This document shows positions 26,904 through 36,300 of a stretch of 64,000 nt of DNA, in pieces (within the stretch, counting starts at the first letter, position 1; every line of letters starts with the position of its first letter). The notes below the pieces were generated by a model that saw only the letters and a program-made list of their open reading frames with translations, did not search any database and had not been told where the DNA came from. Location of the stretch: NCBI RefSeq assembly GCF_049800675.1, contig NZ_JBLOOT010000003.1, positions 1 through 64,000 of the forward strand, read 5' to 3'. A program made the translations under genes and the position numbers. Source of the stretch: Cauispirillum nitrogeniifigens. Its GTDB lineage: Bacteria > Pseudomonadota > Alphaproteobacteria > Rhodospirillales > Rhodospirillaceae.

Positions 26904-27887
26904 CTACACCGTATAGCGGTCGGGCCGGTAGAGGTGCAGGGCGTCCCGCAGGAAGGCGATGGTGTGATCCAGACCCTCCTCCAGCGTCACCTTCGGTTCC
27001 CAGCCCAGCAGATCCTTGGCCAGACGGTTATCGGCCAGCAGCCGGTCGACCTCGCTGCCCTCCGGGCGCAGGCGCTGCGGATCCGTGACCAGGGAAATCT
27101 CGCGCCCGGTCTTCTGGGCGATCATGGCTGCCAGATCACCGATGGAGATCTCGCGCCCGGTGCCCAGGTTGACGGTGCGGCCGATGGCCGCCGGCGCCTC
27201 GGCCGCCTTGATGAAGCCGGCCACGGTGTCGCCGACGTAGTTGAGGTCGCGCGTGGGATGCAGGTTCCCCAGCTTGACCTCCTGGCCGGTCAGGCACTGG
27301 GTGATGATGGTCGGAATCACCGCGCGGGCCGACTGGCGGGGGCCGTAGGTGTTGAACGGACGCACCGTCACCACCGGAAGCTCGAAGGACAGGTGGAAGG
27401 ATTCGGCCAGCTTGTCGGCGCCAATCTTGGTCGCCGAATAGGGCGACTGCCCCTGGAGCGGATGCTCCTCGCTGATGGGCACGAACCGCGCCGTCCCATA
27501 GACCTCGCTGGTCGAGGTATGCAGGACGCGCTCCACGCGCCGCTCGCGGGCAACCTGGAGCACGTTCAGGGTGCCGGTCACGTTGGTCCGCACATAGCTT
27601 TCCGGGGCGTGGTAGGAGTACGGAATGGCAATCAGCGCCCCCAGGTGGAACACCACCGAGGCATCGCCCATCGCCTGGGCCACGCTGTCGCGGTCGGCCA
27701 GGTCGCCGGCGATCACCTCCACCGACTCCTTCACTGGCGAGTTGTCCAGCCAGCCCCACCGTCCGAGAGCATTGTAGTGGACCAGCGCCCGCACCGAGGC
27801 GCCCATGTCCGCCAGACGCTCGACCAGATGGCTGCCGATGAAGCCGCCTGCGCCCGTCACCAGGACGGTTCTGCCTCGCCAGTTCAT
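26904..27887 (-). CDS. legB: NAD-dependent 4,6-dehydratase of the legionaminate pathway
   Basis: This 327-residue extended short-chain dehydrogenase makes the 4-keto-6-deoxy nucleotide sugar. It has the NAD-binding TGAGGFIGSH (11-20), TSTSEVYG (124-131) and the catalytic YxxxK (Tyr150, Lys154), then FNTYGPRQSARAVIPTII. This close sequence set is typical of LegB rather than PseB, which would signal pseudaminic acid. ATG at 27887 is preceded immediately by AAGGGG, an unusually tight ribosome site; a GTG five codons earlier is an alternative. Gaps of 42 and 160 bases separate it from neuC and legC. Confidence 0.88.
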   Translation of the reverse strand: MNWRGRTVLVTGAGGFIGSHLVERLADMGASVRALVHYNALGRWGWLDNSPVKESVEVIAGDLADRDSVAQAMGDASVVFHLGALIAIPYSYHAPESYVRTNVTGTLNVLQVARERRVERVLHTSTSEVYGTARFVPISEEHPLQGQSPYSATKIGADKLAESFHLSFELPVVTVRPFNTYGPRQSARAVIPTIITQCLTGQEVKLGNLHPTRDLNYVGDTVAGFIKAAEAPAAIGRTVNLGTGREISIGDLAAMIAQKTGREISLVTDPQRLRPEGSEVDRLLADNRLAKDLLGWEPKVTLEEGLDHTIAFLRDALHLYRPDRYTV

Positions 27888-28047
27888 CCCCTTAAACCCC
27901 ACGACGTAGTGTTAACCCCAATCTCCGGCGCCGGCGCCGGGGTGTTCCCGAGGGCGCCCGGCCGGGCCGCGTGACAATAGCGTTCCGGCCCGGCGCGTCA
28001 ACTACCTGTACCGGTCTCCGCCCATAAAGATCAGCGACGCCCCTTCC

Positions 28048-29253
28048 TCAACCGGCCACGACCGGCTGCGGCGCCTTGTCCTTTAGCACACGATCGACCA
28101 CGGCGATGACTCGTGCCTGCTGCACCTCGGTCAGCGACACCGAGCAGGGAAGGCTGATGATTTCGTCGAACAGCCGTGCCGCCACGGCCCCGCCCAGGAC
28201 CGGGCTGGCGGCATGGACCGGACTCAGGTGCATGGGCTGCCAGACCGGGCGGGCCTGGATGCCGACCTCCCGCAGGGCGGCGATCAGCCCGCGGGCAGTC
28301 ACTCCAGCCGCCGATGGGTCGACCCGCAGGGCGTACAGCCACATGTTGCCCTCCGCCCCCGGCAGACTGGCCTGGGGCGTCAACCCGGCGTACCCTGCGA
28401 AGGCCGCCGAATAGGTGGCGGCGATACGGCGCTTGGCGGCGGTGAAGGCGTCCAGCTTCTCCATCTGCGCGCAGCCCATCGCCGCCTGGATGTTGGTCAG
28501 GCGGTAGTTGTAGCCCAGGTCGTCGTGGATGTATTCCTGGGCCTCGGCCTTGGCCTGGGTGCTCAGGTGGCGGGCGCGGCGGGCAAGGTCGGGGTCGTCG
28601 GTGACGATCATCCCGCCGCCGCCGGTGGTGATCTGCTTGTTGCCGTTGAAGCTGTAGCACCCCAGGCGGCCGAAGCTGCCCAGGGCGCGGCCGTGGAAGC
28701 GGGCGCCTAGGGCCTCGGTGGCGTCCTCGACGACGACCAAGCCGAATTCCGCCGCCAGCGCCATCAGACGATCCATGTCGACGGGAAAGCCATGGATGTG
28801 CACCGGCACGATGGCACTGACCCGGCGCCCGCTGCGGCGGTTGACCACCGCGCCGTCGGCCGCACGGTCGCAGCCGTCGCGCAGGAAGGCTTCCACCAGC
28901 CCCATGTCCATCTGCCAGGTGTCGGACTCGGCATCAACCAGCACCGGCACCGCGCCAGTGTAGCGGATGGCGTTGGCCGTGGCGATGAAAGTCAGGGTGG
29001 AGGTCAGCACCTCGTCGTCGGCGCCGACCCCGGCGACCTGCAGGGCAAGATGCAGCGCGGCGGTGCCGTTGACCACGGCGACGGCATGGCGGGCTCCCGC
29101 CGCCTCCGCCACCATGTTCTCGAACCGATCGACATATGCTCCCACCGACGACACCCAGTTGGTGTCCAGGCAGTCCTTGATGTAGGCCCACTCGTTGCCG
29201 GCCAGGGTCGGCTCGCAGAGGGGAATGAAGTCTCCAGGCCCTGAGGTCGCCAT
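28048..29253 (-). CDS. legC: PLP-dependent aminotransferase of the legionaminate pathway
   Basis: This 401-residue DegT/DnrJ/EryC1/StrS-family enzyme aminates C4 of the 4-keto sugar made by LegB. The PLP Schiff-base Lys206 lies in SFNGNKQITTGGGG, with VEDATEALGARFHG for the Asp that contacts the cofactor. LegC typically opens IPLCEPTLAGNEWAYI..LDTNWVSS, as here. ATG at 29253 is supported by AAAGGCG upstream and by the family N-terminus; an in-frame start at 29331 would add a long Arg-rich tail. It is the first gene of the minus-strand operon and is divergent from the oxidoreductase at 29446, so the promoter lies in the 192-base gap. Confidence 0.9.
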   Translation of the reverse strand: MATSGPGDFIPLCEPTLAGNEWAYIKDCLDTNWVSSVGAYVDRFENMVAEAAGARHAVAVVNGTAALHLALQVAGVGADDEVLTSTLTFIATANAIRYTGAVPVLVDAESDTWQMDMGLVEAFLRDGCDRAADGAVVNRRSGRRVSAIVPVHIHGFPVDMDRLMALAAEFGLVVVEDATEALGARFHGRALGSFGRLGCYSFNGNKQITTGGGGMIVTDDPDLARRARHLSTQAKAEAQEYIHDDLGYNYRLTNIQAAMGCAQMEKLDAFTAAKRRIAATYSAAFAGYAGLTPQASLPGAEGNMWLYALRVDPSAAGVTARGLIAALREVGIQARPVWQPMHLSPVHAASPVLGGAVAARLFDEIISLPCSVSLTEVQQARVIAVVDRVLKDKAPQPVVAG

Positions 29254-29445
29254 GCTGCGTCGCCTTTGTCCATGCCTCGCGGTATGGCCGGACATTAGCC
29301 ACGCTAGAGCCTTCCGGCAAGGCCCTGGCATTGGAGGCAGCCGCCGGGGATTGCCCGCATACAGACCTTGCTTCTGGCCGCCGACTCAGGCAGGAAGCAC
29401 CAGTCGGCGATGGCCGCCCCTCCACCATAAATGGAACGCAGCGCG

Positions 29446-30387
29446 ATGAACACTTCGCCCAAGCAGATCGGTCTTATCGGCGTCGGCCCTATGGCCGCCC
29501 TGCACGCCGCCGCCCTGGCTCAGGTCGAAGGCCTGGAAATCGCGTACTGCACCTCGCGCAGCCAGGACAAGGCCGACGCCTTCGCCGTCGCCCACGCCAT
29601 TCCCCGCGGCCGGACGCTGGACAGCGTCATGGCGGCGCCGGAGGCCGACGCTCTGTGGCTGGTCGCCCCGTGGGAGGCGATGGGTCCGGCGGCGCTGGAA
29701 CTGGGGGCCCTGGGCCTGCCGCTGTTCCTGGAAAAGCCGGTGGGCATGACCCTTGAGGAGTCCGAGGCGGTGCGCGACCGCCTGACGGTGCCGCACATGG
29801 TCGGCCTTAACCGCCGCTACTATGAAATCATCCGCCACGGCGTGGATCTGGTGGCGGCCGCCGGCGGCGCCCGGGCCGTCGAGGTCCACATGCCCGAGGA
29901 CGTCAGCCGCATCAACACCAGCCAGTCGGCGCGCGCGCCGGAACTGTGGCCGTTCCTCAATTCCGTCCACCTGATCGACCTGTTCCGGGTCTTTGCCGGC
30001 GAGCCGGAGGCGGTCCATGCCTTCAATCGCGGCACGACTCCGGCCGAACGGTCGTTCATGGGGGTGATTGACTTCGCCGGCGGGGCGCGCGGCCTCTATA
30101 ATTCCCAGTGGTACGCTCCCGGCGGCTGGCGCGTGGCGGTGTACGCCCAGGACCTGACCCTGGTGTATCAGCCCATCGAACAGCTCCAGGTCCTGCGGCG
30201 TGGGGCGGCGCCGGAAATCATCGGGCCGATGGGCGCCGACGCGGTGTGCAAGGCCGGTCTGGTCGGCCAAGCCAGGGCGTTCGAGCACCTGCTGCGCCAT
30301 GGCGCCCTGCCCGCGGGGGCCGCCGACATGACCGAATACTGCAAGTCCGTGGCCCTGGTGGCCGCGCTGACGACCGTGACCCGCTGA
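29446..30387 (+). CDS. Gfo/Idh/MocA-family oxidoreductase
   Basis: This 313-residue NAD(P)-dependent oxidoreductase has the Rossmann opening KQIGLIGVGPMAALHAAALA and the family EKPVG motif, followed by GLNRRYY. Substrate unknown. It is the first gene of a plus-strand set divergent from legC, followed by a DUF115-like protein, a sulfotransferase and a large glycosyltransferase-like protein. It could oxidise or isomerise a sugar of the same glycan. ATG at 29446 is chosen by family alignment; an ATG five codons upstream is possible. It is shorter in its C-terminal domain than many relatives. Confidence 0.8.
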   Translation: MNTSPKQIGLIGVGPMAALHAAALAQVEGLEIAYCTSRSQDKADAFAVAHAIPRGRTLDSVMAAPEADALWLVAPWEAMGPAALELGALGLPLFLEKPVGMTLEESEAVRDRLTVPHMVGLNRRYYEIIRHGVDLVAAAGGARAVEVHMPEDVSRINTSQSARAPELWPFLNSVHLIDLFRVFAGEPEAVHAFNRGTTPAERSFMGVIDFAGGARGLYNSQWYAPGGWRVAVYAQDLTLVYQPIEQLQVLRRGAAPEIIGPMGADAVCKAGLVGQARAFEHLLRHGALPAGAADMTEYCKSVALVAALTTVTR

Positions 30388-30417
30388 TACTTTTTCACCT
30401 TAGGGGCGGGACGAGCC

Positions 30418-32124
30418 GTGTCCGATCTCAAGCGTAACCATGAACGGCCGGCGATTCCAGCCAACCTGTATTCGTGGAACGACCGTCACGCTGGCCAGGA
30501 CATCTTCATCATCGGTGCCGGCCCGCAGCTCGCCTTTCTCACCGACACCCAAGTCGAGGCGCTGGGCCGGCGGATTTCGATCGGCGGCAACAACACCTTC
30601 TACAAGGTCAAGCCGACGTACTTCCTGTCGGCCTATCAGATCGAGGTGTGGAAGGCGCTGCGATACATGGAGCCCCGGCAGATCATCCACATGCGCCTGC
30701 CGGCCCAGCCGACAGACCCGCGGGACGTCAACATCCTGAACCGCACGCGCTTCAACCCGGCCATCGGGCTCCCACGCTTCCTCACCCCGCCGGTGCCGGC
30801 CCTGCACACGGTACGCAATCAGGCGCTGGCGATGATGCACCTCGCCCTGGTGATGGGGGCCCGGCGGGTTGTCACCATCGGCGTCGACCAGACCAACTAC
30901 GCCTATTTCTGGCAGTACGACGACAGCCTGCGCGCCGCCCTGCGCCAGGACATGCACAGGCTCCAGGCGCAGCGCTACCTGGAGCGCCTGAAGCCCGAGG
31001 AGCGAGATGCCCACCTCGAAGGGGTCTACGAACGGCTCGGCCAGTCCGCCGAGGACGCCGAAAAGATGCCCTTCTACGAAGACCTCACCGAGGTCTTCAG
31101 CCAGTACGTGAACTGGCTGGCGGCCTATGGCTGCGAGGTGGTCACGACCACGCCGGGCAGCGTGCTCGAAAAGGCCGGTGCCCACTACCTGAGCCTGGAC
31201 GATGCGCTTGACGGGCAGCCCGTCCGTCCCAAGGCGCCCGCCGCCACGCCGGCGGCGGCACCGCCGCCCCCCCCCGCCAAGCCGCCAAAGAAGCCCATGA
31301 ACGTGCTGACCGGGGCGACCGCGGCGCTGCTCCTGCGCTTCCGTCTGCCGCCGGGCCCGGTCCTCGTGGCGGCGGCGCCGGGAGTGGCACATACCCTTGG
31401 CACCTCGCTGCGCAAGCTGGGGTTCCGCATGGGCTCGGAGGCTGTGTTCGGCACCCTGTGCAGCGACATCATCAGGATCCGCTGGGCCGGCTATACCCAC
31501 GAGCGCGTGCAATGGGAGCCCCTGTGGGACTTTCCCGAGCCGCTGGTCGAGATCCTCGGCAAGGGCCCGGATCATCCGGTATGGCAGCAGCTGCGCGACG
31601 ACCTGGCCGAGGCTTTCGCCAACCCCACCGTGCGGGCGGACCTGAAGGTGCCCCCGGCGCAGGACCTTGCTCGGCATCCCGGCTGGGGCTGGACCGGCAA
31701 CCTGGAACTCGCCTTGGTGCCGCTGCTGCGGGCCATGTTCCCGGCGCTGCGCCTGATCTATCTGCACGACGAGGCTCCCCTGGCCGGAGCGGCCGGGCTA
31801 CGGGCCGAATTCCAGGCCAAGACACAAGCCATGCGCGGGCTCAAGTTCGACGAAGACGGCCTGGTGCGCGGCGTCGGCAACCGGCCGCCGCGCCAGATGC
31901 AGGTGCTTCAGGCGCCGGGGTCCTGGCCTGTCGGCCGCGGACGCTTCACGATGCGTTGCGAAACCCTGCATGGCGCCGAGGAGCTTCTGCGCACATATCA
32001 TCTCCTGGGCAGGCAGGCCGTGCAGTCCCTAGGGCCAGATCGGGCCGCGATGCTGTCGGCGCAGGAACTTCGCGGGAAGAAGCTTGTCGTGGTCGAGAAG
32101 CTCAAGGGCCTGCTCACGGGTTAG
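30418..32124 (+). CDS. DUF115/Maf-like domain fused to a degenerate sulfotransferase-like domain
   Basis: This 568-residue protein starts with GTG behind GGGA. Residues about 20-260 (GQDIFIIGAGPQLAFLTDTQ, ISIGGNNTFYKVKPTYFLSA, then VTIGVDQTNYAYF) resemble the DUF115 / motility-accessory-factor fold used by enzymes that glycosylate flagellin with nonulosonic acids. Residues 265-295 are a Pro/Ala linker. Residues about 305-480 look like a sulfotransferase fold whose PAPS loop is altered (VLVAAAPGVAHTLGTSLRKL instead of the usual RSGT type) but retain GWGWTGNLELAL and FPALRLIYL. By context it may transfer legionaminic acid or prepare its acceptor. Both domain assignments come from my reading of motifs only. 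Confidence 0.55.
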   Translation: MSDLKRNHERPAIPANLYSWNDRHAGQDIFIIGAGPQLAFLTDTQVEALGRRISIGGNNTFYKVKPTYFLSAYQIEVWKALRYMEPRQIIHMRLPAQPTDPRDVNILNRTRFNPAIGLPRFLTPPVPALHTVRNQALAMMHLALVMGARRVVTIGVDQTNYAYFWQYDDSLRAALRQDMHRLQAQRYLERLKPEERDAHLEGVYERLGQSAEDAEKMPFYEDLTEVFSQYVNWLAAYGCEVVTTTPGSVLEKAGAHYLSLDDALDGQPVRPKAPAATPAAAPPPPPAKPPKKPMNVLTGATAALLLRFRLPPGPVLVAAAPGVAHTLGTSLRKLGFRMGSEAVFGTLCSDIIRIRWAGYTHERVQWEPLWDFPEPLVEILGKGPDHPVWQQLRDDLAEAFANPTVRADLKVPPAQDLARHPGWGWTGNLELALVPLLRAMFPALRLIYLHDEAPLAGAAGLRAEFQAKTQAMRGLKFDEDGLVRGVGNRPPRQMQVLQAPGSWPVGRGRFTMRCETLHGAEELLRTYHLLGRQAVQSLGPDRAAMLSAQELRGKKLVVVEKLKGLLTG

Positions 32125-32272
32125 GATTACGGCCACCGCCCCGCCCCCGGCCCCTGAAAGTCTTGTCCGCATCCGGCGGATGGGCTAGCTTCCCGGCAGT
32201 ATCCAGGCCCACGACGGCCGGCCGCCAGACCACCGCGTCCGCCGTCATCTCTGAGTATCGGGAGTGTCTTCC

Positions 32273-33262
32273 ATGCGCCGACTGCTGCTGGTTTCCGGGA
32301 CGATGCGGTCGGGCACCTCAATGCTGGCCGACATCCTGTATTCGCGGCACCTCCGCGTGGCCCGGCATCCCCATGTTGCCTTTTCGATGGAAGGCATCCC
32401 ACTGTACCGGAACACCCAAAAGGAACTGTGGGCGCTGGAGGTCAACGCACCGCTGCGCTACAAGCCCGACGCGCTGCCGACCATCCCCGCTGAAGGGCAC
32501 GATTTCGAGCTTCTGGGGCGAATATCCTCGGAGCAGGAGTTCGTTACCACCCTGGTTGATCAGGTCGAGGCGGAAATTCTGAATGCCTGCCCTGAGGCGC
32601 CCGAGGCCGACGTGTTTGGCCTGAAATACACTAATATATTCAATGAGTTCATCCTGATCTCCAAGTACCGCCCGGATGCCAAGCTGCTGCTGACGGTGCG
32701 CGATCCGCGCGACGTGTTCGCCTCGCACTGCAAGCGCTTGGGGGAAACCTCGCCGCCCCGGCGGATGAAGATCGTCCTCGACATGATCGGGCTGCACGAC
32801 TTCATCCTGACCCACGGCCAGCGCCCTGACATCAAGGTGGTGCGCTACGAGGACGTGGTCACCAACATCGACCAGAGCATCACCGACATCATGACCTTCA
32901 TCGGCGTCGCACCCGATCTGTATGACCGCGACAGCCTGGTCGAAAAGGGAATGCTCCAGAACAGCTCCTTCGGCGCCGCCGACCCCGGACGTATCACCAC
33001 CGTGCGGCACGAGGGAACAATGACCGCGCGCTACAAGAGCACCTTGACCCCGGAAGAGGTGGCTATGCTGGAACTCCTCTTCGGTGATGTCATGGACACC
33101 TATGGGTACAAGAAGGACTTCGACCCGGCGGACGGCTTCTCGCAGCAGGCATTTGCCGACTTCCAGCCCCTCCTCACCCGGCTCCTGCGGAAGAATTTCT
33201 TCCCCCGCACCACCCTTGACCGGGTCGCGGCGCTGGAGCAGCCCCTGGCCCTGCCGGAGTGA
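32273..33262 (+). CDS. Sulfotransferase family protein
   Basis: This 329-residue cytoplasmic enzyme would transfer sulfate from PAPS to a carbohydrate or lipid. The PAPS 5'-phosphosulfate loop is intact at the N-terminus (LLLVSGTMRSGTSMLADILY) and the 3'-phosphate site follows (AKLLLTVRDPRDVFASHCKR), with VVRYEDVVTN further on. ATG at 32273 has GGGAG eight bases upstream; a GTG three codons earlier is less likely. It stands between two proteins with degenerate sulfotransferase-like domains, beside the legionaminate operon, so a sulfated glycan is suggested. The acceptor is unknown. Confidence 0.85.
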   Translation: MRRLLLVSGTMRSGTSMLADILYSRHLRVARHPHVAFSMEGIPLYRNTQKELWALEVNAPLRYKPDALPTIPAEGHDFELLGRISSEQEFVTTLVDQVEAEILNACPEAPEADVFGLKYTNIFNEFILISKYRPDAKLLLTVRDPRDVFASHCKRLGETSPPRRMKIVLDMIGLHDFILTHGQRPDIKVVRYEDVVTNIDQSITDIMTFIGVAPDLYDRDSLVEKGMLQNSSFGAADPGRITTVRHEGTMTARYKSTLTPEEVAMLELLFGDVMDTYGYKKDFDPADGFSQQAFADFQPLLTRLLRKNFFPRTTLDRVAALEQPLALPE

Positions 33263-33381
33263 CGCGCTGGCGCCAGAGCCCTACGGGCTGACGCGCGCCC
33301 CGGCCACCGATCCGGCCGGGAGCGGCCTTGCGCGGGCCTGAGCATCGCCGCATCAGGTCCCCCGAGAAGAAGAGCCACGCC

Positions 33382-36300
33382 GTGTTCCACATGACTTCGT
33401 CCGACGCCGCCACGGGAAGTGACCGGGACCAGATTTTCCGGTCGTTGCGAACCCTGTGGCAGACCAGCGACCCTTCGGATCCGGGGGCTGCCGGCCGTTC
33501 CGGCGGACACCCGCCCGAGCGGATGGAGGCCGCCCTGCGCACGCTGGCCGACTGCCTGGAGACGCAGCCGGCTGATCCCGCCACCCTGCACGCCATCCTG
33601 GCCTTCATCGATGCCACCCGCGGGCTGCCGGCCCAGGCCCTGATGGACAGCCTGCCGCCGGCCATGCGCCAGGCGCTCCCGCGCTGCGGCTACCTGCGGG
33701 CCAGCCAGATTCCGGCGCTGCAGGAGAAGACGGTCCTGTCGGCGCCGCTGGCGGACGTTCTTCCGGCGGCGGCGGCCGGCCGGCCCCGGCTGCTGGTGCT
33801 GTCCGACAATCCCGGCGGCCGCCTGTATGTCGAGGAACATCTGGGAAGCGCCTGCGACATCGACGCCTATACCCTGAGCGCCGTCCCCGCCGCCGGCGCA
33901 CGGGGCCTGCAGGACGGCGAGCGGGCTCCGCCGGTGCTGCGGGATGCCGGCATCGAATACTACGACCGCTTCGACCGGGCCATCGCCACCGAGAATTGGA
34001 CCGTGGCGGCGGATGCCGTGACGGCATTCTTCCGGGCCGCAGCCATCGACATCACCCAGGAGTCCAGGGATATCCTGGAGTCCGCGCTGGTCATGGCGCT
34101 CGCCGACTCTCTGTACGTGGCGGCGCGCTCGGCCGTGGCCTTCTACCGCATTCTCGACCAGCAGGCCTATGACGACGTGATCCTGGTCGTGGAAAGCGCC
34201 GGGACCAGCCGCCTGCTTGCCCCGTTCCTGCGCCACCTGATGGCGCGCGGTCGCGATCCGTGGATTCTGATCGCCCAGCCGGGGGTCGACATCCGCAGGA
34301 ACATCGTCAAGACCCTGACGTCTGCGGACTATCTGGGCTCGCCGGGCCGCCCCGTCGATGACGAGACGTGGCAGACCTTCCGGGAGTATTTCCGCGTCGG
34401 CGGCAGCAAGGCCGGGATGGTGCCTCTCCGGCCGGCCGAGGACGGGGGGGCCTGGGGGGAACCGCGCTTCGGCATCCTCATGAGCCCGAACGACCCGAAC
34501 TACCGGGTCACGGGGTCGGCGATCGCCCGCGCCCTGGCCCAGGAGGCGCTGGTCTACTGCTTCCTGCTGCGGTCTTCGACGGTGGCGCTGCACAGTCTTG
34601 AGCACGACTTGGCCGATCTCATCGCCGCCAAGCGGATCGTCCTTATTTCCATGAACGAGCGGGATTTCCGCAGCAAGCTGGGTCCCGATCTTGAGGTGGT
34701 TGAAGGCATCGCCGCCTGGTTCTCGCGCGAGGCCCGGTCGTTCATGTCCTTCACCTACTGCGGATACGACACCTACGACCTTGTTGCCGAAGCGCTGCGC
34801 AGCGGCCTGTCCCGCCTGTTCGCGTTCCTCGGAACGGTAAATAGCGGCGTGCCGCACTTCCTGCTTCAGGGACGCATCGACGCCATCATCACTGTGCCGG
34901 GGCGCGCGCCGGTAAGCCGCCTTCTGACTCTGTGGGCGAAGTCCCTGGGCATTCCGACGATGGATGTGCAGGCGTTCTTCCATTCCGGGCATCCGCGCTA
35001 CATGGCGTCGGTGTCCGATGTCTTCATGATGATCAACCGTGAGCAGATCGCCCTCTACCACGAGCGCTTCTTCGATGAGGCCCAGCAGGTGATCCCAATC
35101 GGGTCCATCATGATCCACCAGGGCGTGCAGCGACTGGCCCGCTACGACGGCGAGGCCGAACGGGCGGCGATGGGCATCCAGCCGCAGGAGCGGCTGGTGG
35201 TCTTCGCCACGCAGCACGGACTGGAAGACATCAACGTCAGTTCCATCGACGCCCTGCTGGACTCCCTCAAGGGGCATGATGATGTCCGGCTGGTCGTCAA
35301 GTGCCACCCTCGCGAATCACCCATCAATATGGCGATGTATGCCTCGCTGGTGGCATCGCACGGCGCCGAAGACTGGGTGACGGTGACACCGACCGGCGAC
35401 ATCTACCAGTGGATTGCGGCCGCCGACCTCATCATCACCCAGTTCAGCAATGTCGGCCTGGAGGCCGCCGTCTGCCACAAGCCGGTGCTGGCGCTCAACC
35501 TCCTGGGGCGGCGCTACCCGGTCGATCTGGCGGAGATGGGCATCTGCCGGGGCATCACCACCGCCGCCGAGTTGGCGGAGGTCATGCACCGCTTCCTGTG
35601 CGACGACGGGTTCAAGGATCAGCTCAAGCAGTATTCAGAGGGCTACCGCAGGAAGAACCCGGAACTGTGGGACGGCAGCCCGGTGGCGCGCGTCGTCAAC
35701 AAGGTGCGTGAGGCGGTCGCGCAGTCGCGGGCCGACGAAAGCCGTCGCCTGGCCGAGGCCCGCGCCGGGGTCGACGACCTGATGCGGCGCCTGGACGCCG
35801 CCGACGTGCCCGACCACGAGGCCCTGTGCGCCCACATCGCCCCGGTGTTGTCCCAGGTGATCTGGAAGGACTCCACGCTCGTCCCGTCGGCCCTGCGGTC
35901 GCGGATGGAATGGCTGATGTCCCTGTATGCGCACCCGGCCTTCCTGGCGATCGTGGAGCAGAACCCGGCAGCATTCTTCGACATGCTGCGAACGGTCGCC
36001 CCGCCCTCGTCCAAGGCGCCCTACCTGTCCCGCGAGCCCATCCTCCACTCGCCGCTGATGGACCTGCACCCGCGGGGCGCATTCCGCGATGCCCTGGACG
36101 CCCTTCTCGTCGAGGATGGGCGGCGCCTGGAAATCGTCCGCCTGCGGGCGCAACGCCTTCTGGACAGTCCGGCCTTCCATCGACCGGTCATCATCTGCGG
36201 CCTGCCCGTGGCGGGATCGCGCCAGTTGGCCGCCGCCCTAGATGCCGTGGGCGTGTTCCAGCACGTCGATTCTCTGGATCACGAATGGGACTACATCCGC

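Noticed and set aside
24897..27974. A 1025-codon plus-strand frame across neuB, neuC and legB
   Set aside because: It crosses three well-identified minus-strand genes and has no recognisable motif.
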